From contig JAKAUH010000850.1 of the NCBI GenBank assembly GCA_021818605.1, positions 1-5,337 on the forward strand: a stretch of DNA of 5,337 nucleotides, written 5' to 3'. The position numbers and the translations under genes were made by a program. The notes beneath the pieces were generated by a model. It was not told where the DNA came from, did no database searches, and saw only the letters and a program-made list of their open reading frames with translations. The DNA comes from Planctomycetota bacterium (GTDB lineage Bacteria; Planctomycetota; Planctomycetia; Isosphaerales; Isosphaeraceae). Of the stretch, positions 4,535 to 5,337 are shown piece after piece; the stretch's first letter is position 1; each line of letters opens with the position of its first letter.

Positions 4535-5041
4535 TCAACCGGCGAACGGGTGCTGGACGGAATCCTTCTGCGAGGTGATCTCGGCCGGCGTGGGCGAGCT
4601 CTTCATGGCGCGCTGGATCGCCAGCTTGGTGGCCTCGTAGTTGTACTCGCGGATCTTGGCGTTGTTCTCGGCCTGGGGGTGGATGAACACGCCGCAGACG
4701 ATGACCAGGTCGTCGGCCTGGTCGGCCGGGATGGTGTTATCCCCGACACAGTCGGCGACCGCCTTGGCGACGGCGTACTGCGCCGGGCCGAACATCTGCA
4801 GGGCCTGCTTCATCCCCTTGATCGTGACCTTGGTGATCATCACCGTGGCCGGCTTGGCGATCAGGTTGGGCGTGAGCACGGCGAGCAGGTTGGTGTGCCC
4901 CTCCGACTGGTTGGCCAGCGCGGTGGCGAAGGCGGTTCCCACCGGGCCCGTCTTGTCGCCGATCAAGAGGTCGATGTGGGCGATCTCGTTGCCTTCGCCG
5001 GCGAGGGCCTCGCCGATGTTCATCACGATCTTGCTGGCCAT
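4535..5041 (-). CDS. fae: Formaldehyde-activating enzyme (Fae)
   Basis: This 168-residue protein is full length for Fae, which condenses formaldehyde with H4MPT to methylene-H4MPT in the cytoplasm, feeding the dehydrogenase encoded downstream. It shows GEALAGEGNEIAHIDLLIG (10-28), where H22 aligns with the catalytic His17 of Methylobacterium Fae. It also has LLAVLTPNLIAKPATVMITK, the QMFGPAQYAVAKAVAD core, IPADQADDLVIVCGVFIHP, the NYEATKLAIQRA helix and the closing HPFAG. The start at ATG 5041 is supported by AGGAG nine bases upstream. A 275-bp gap rich in palindromes separates it from the next gene on the strand. The sequence is close to the main Fae class rather than the distant Fae-like paralogues, and not fused to HPS as in some archaea. 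Confidence 0.95.
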   Translation of the reverse strand: MASKIVMNIGEALAGEGNEIAHIDLLIGDKTGPVGTAFATALANQSEGHTNLLAVLTPNLIAKPATVMITKVTIKGMKQALQMFGPAQYAVAKAVADCVGDNTIPADQADDLVIVCGVFIHPQAENNAKIREYNYEATKLAIQRAMKSSPTPAEITSQKDSVQHPFAG

Positions 5042-5050
5042 GGACGTCGT

Positions 5051-5055
5051 CTCCT
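5051..5055 (-). promoter_or_regulatory. Ribosome binding site of fae
   Basis: AGGAG on the - strand is spaced 9 bases from the ATG at 5041 and supports that start. Confidence 0.75.
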
Positions 5056-5130
5056 GAACAGTCTGTCTGTCTATCCGGGTCGCGCCGCGAACCCGGGAAA
5101 ATCAGCGGCCGGATGCCGCCGCCGCCGGCG

Positions 5131-5147
5131 CCGGGTCTCGGACCCGG
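5131..5147 (-). promoter_or_regulatory. GC-rich hairpin in the fae leader
   Basis: CCGGGTC (5131-5137) and GACCCGG (5141-5147) form a 7-bp stem closing a 3-base loop, about 90 bases upstream of the fae start. It may structure the leader RNA. Function is unknown, and in such GC-rich DNA a stem of this size can occur by chance. Confidence 0.3.
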
Positions 5148-5223
5148 ATCATACGACGCCCGGTCGGCCTGCGGCAACCCCTGGGGACCCCGGGCGGCAC
5201 CGGCGATTTTTTGACGGAAGACG

Positions 5224-5252
5224 ATTGTCCTTGCTCGGACGGGGTGATTCAA
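5224..5252 (-). promoter_or_regulatory. Candidate sigma70-type promoter for fae
   Basis: On the - strand TTGAAT (5252-5247) and GACAAT (5229-5224) are separated by 17 bases. Each matches its consensus hexamer in four of six positions, and the -35 box lies within a rare AT-rich island. The predicted leader would be about 175 bases. The match is weak and planctomycete promoters are poorly defined. Confidence 0.3.
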
Positions 5253-5337
5253 TAATCATTCAACCGGAAGGTTTCGTGGCATCCGGGTTATGCGGCCTGG
5301 GTGCAGTCACGCAGCATTGATCCCTCGTTTGGAGATC

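Larger units (their letters stand above)
5042..5337 (-). other. Leader and upstream region of fae
   Basis: No gene is supported in these 296 bases up to the right edge. Reading toward fae, it contains an AT-rich island at 5245-5263 with a promoter-like pair, a GC-rich leader with a 7-bp hairpin at 5131-5147, a GACAGACAGAC short repeat just before the ribosome binding site, and AGGAG at 5055-5051. Confidence 0.6.

Noticed and set aside
5190..5212. Possible + strand intrinsic terminator (CCGG stem then six T)
   Set aside because: The stem is only 4 bp, the T-run is separated by three bases, and no + strand gene ends here.
4737..5252. 171-aa - strand open frame overlapping fae and its leader
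   Set aside because: It is an alternate frame of fae, rich in Arg/Gly/Asp, with no family resemblance.
4469..5320. 283-aa + strand open frame
   Set aside because: It is antisense to fae and has a low-complexity G/D/L/V/R composition typical of a shadow frame. Fae on the other strand is unambiguous.

Overview
The window comes from a GC-rich bacterium. It carries a formaldehyde-activating enzyme and an NADP-type methylene-tetrahydromethanopterin (H4MPT) dehydrogenase next to an archaeal-type DUF1464 protein. It also has a tight antitoxin/PIN-toxin pair and several palindromic intergenic repeats ending in CTAC/GTAG. H4MPT enzymes plus a DUF1464 protein in a high-GC bacterium point to a planctomycete (Isosphaeraceae/Gemmata-like). 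That assignment is inference from gene content, not a measured phylogeny.

Left part, mostly + strand: the 3' two-thirds of a cyclase-family (kynurenine formamidase-like) metal hydrolase runs in from the left edge (2-589). A 109-bp gap holding a hairpin-forming inverted repeat follows, then a pterin-4a-carbinolamine dehydratase homologue (699-1073). A small two-helix membrane protein lies convergent to it on the - strand (1343-1086). A 249-bp gap contains a 14-bp perfect palindrome. It precedes a two-gene + strand toxin-antitoxin module: a 96-aa putative antitoxin (1593-1883) overlapping by one base a VapC-like PIN-domain toxin (1883-2341).

Right part, all - strand: reading leftward from the right edge come a 296-bp leader/promoter region, fae (5041-4535), a 275-bp gap filled with palindromic repeats, the methylene-H4MPT dehydrogenase (4259-3381, probably MtdC class) and, 30 bp further, a DUF1464 ASKHA-fold protein (3350-2334). 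The stop codons of the DUF1464 gene and the PIN toxin gene overlap tail to tail by 8 bp.

Functionally, Fae condenses formaldehyde with H4MPT to methylene-H4MPT. The dehydrogenase then oxidises this to methenyl-H4MPT with reduction of NADP. These are the first two steps of H4MPT-linked formaldehyde oxidation or detoxification. The later enzymes (methenyl-H4MPT cyclohydrolase, formyltransferase/hydrolase complex) are not in the window. The DUF1464 protein is the best candidate for an uncharacterised function, because it appears co-transcribed with the dehydrogenase. The pterin dehydratase homologue may have a pterin-related role, but it is on the other strand, about 1.3 kb from the end of the cluster. 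I saw no tRNA, rRNA, CRISPR array or insertion sequence.
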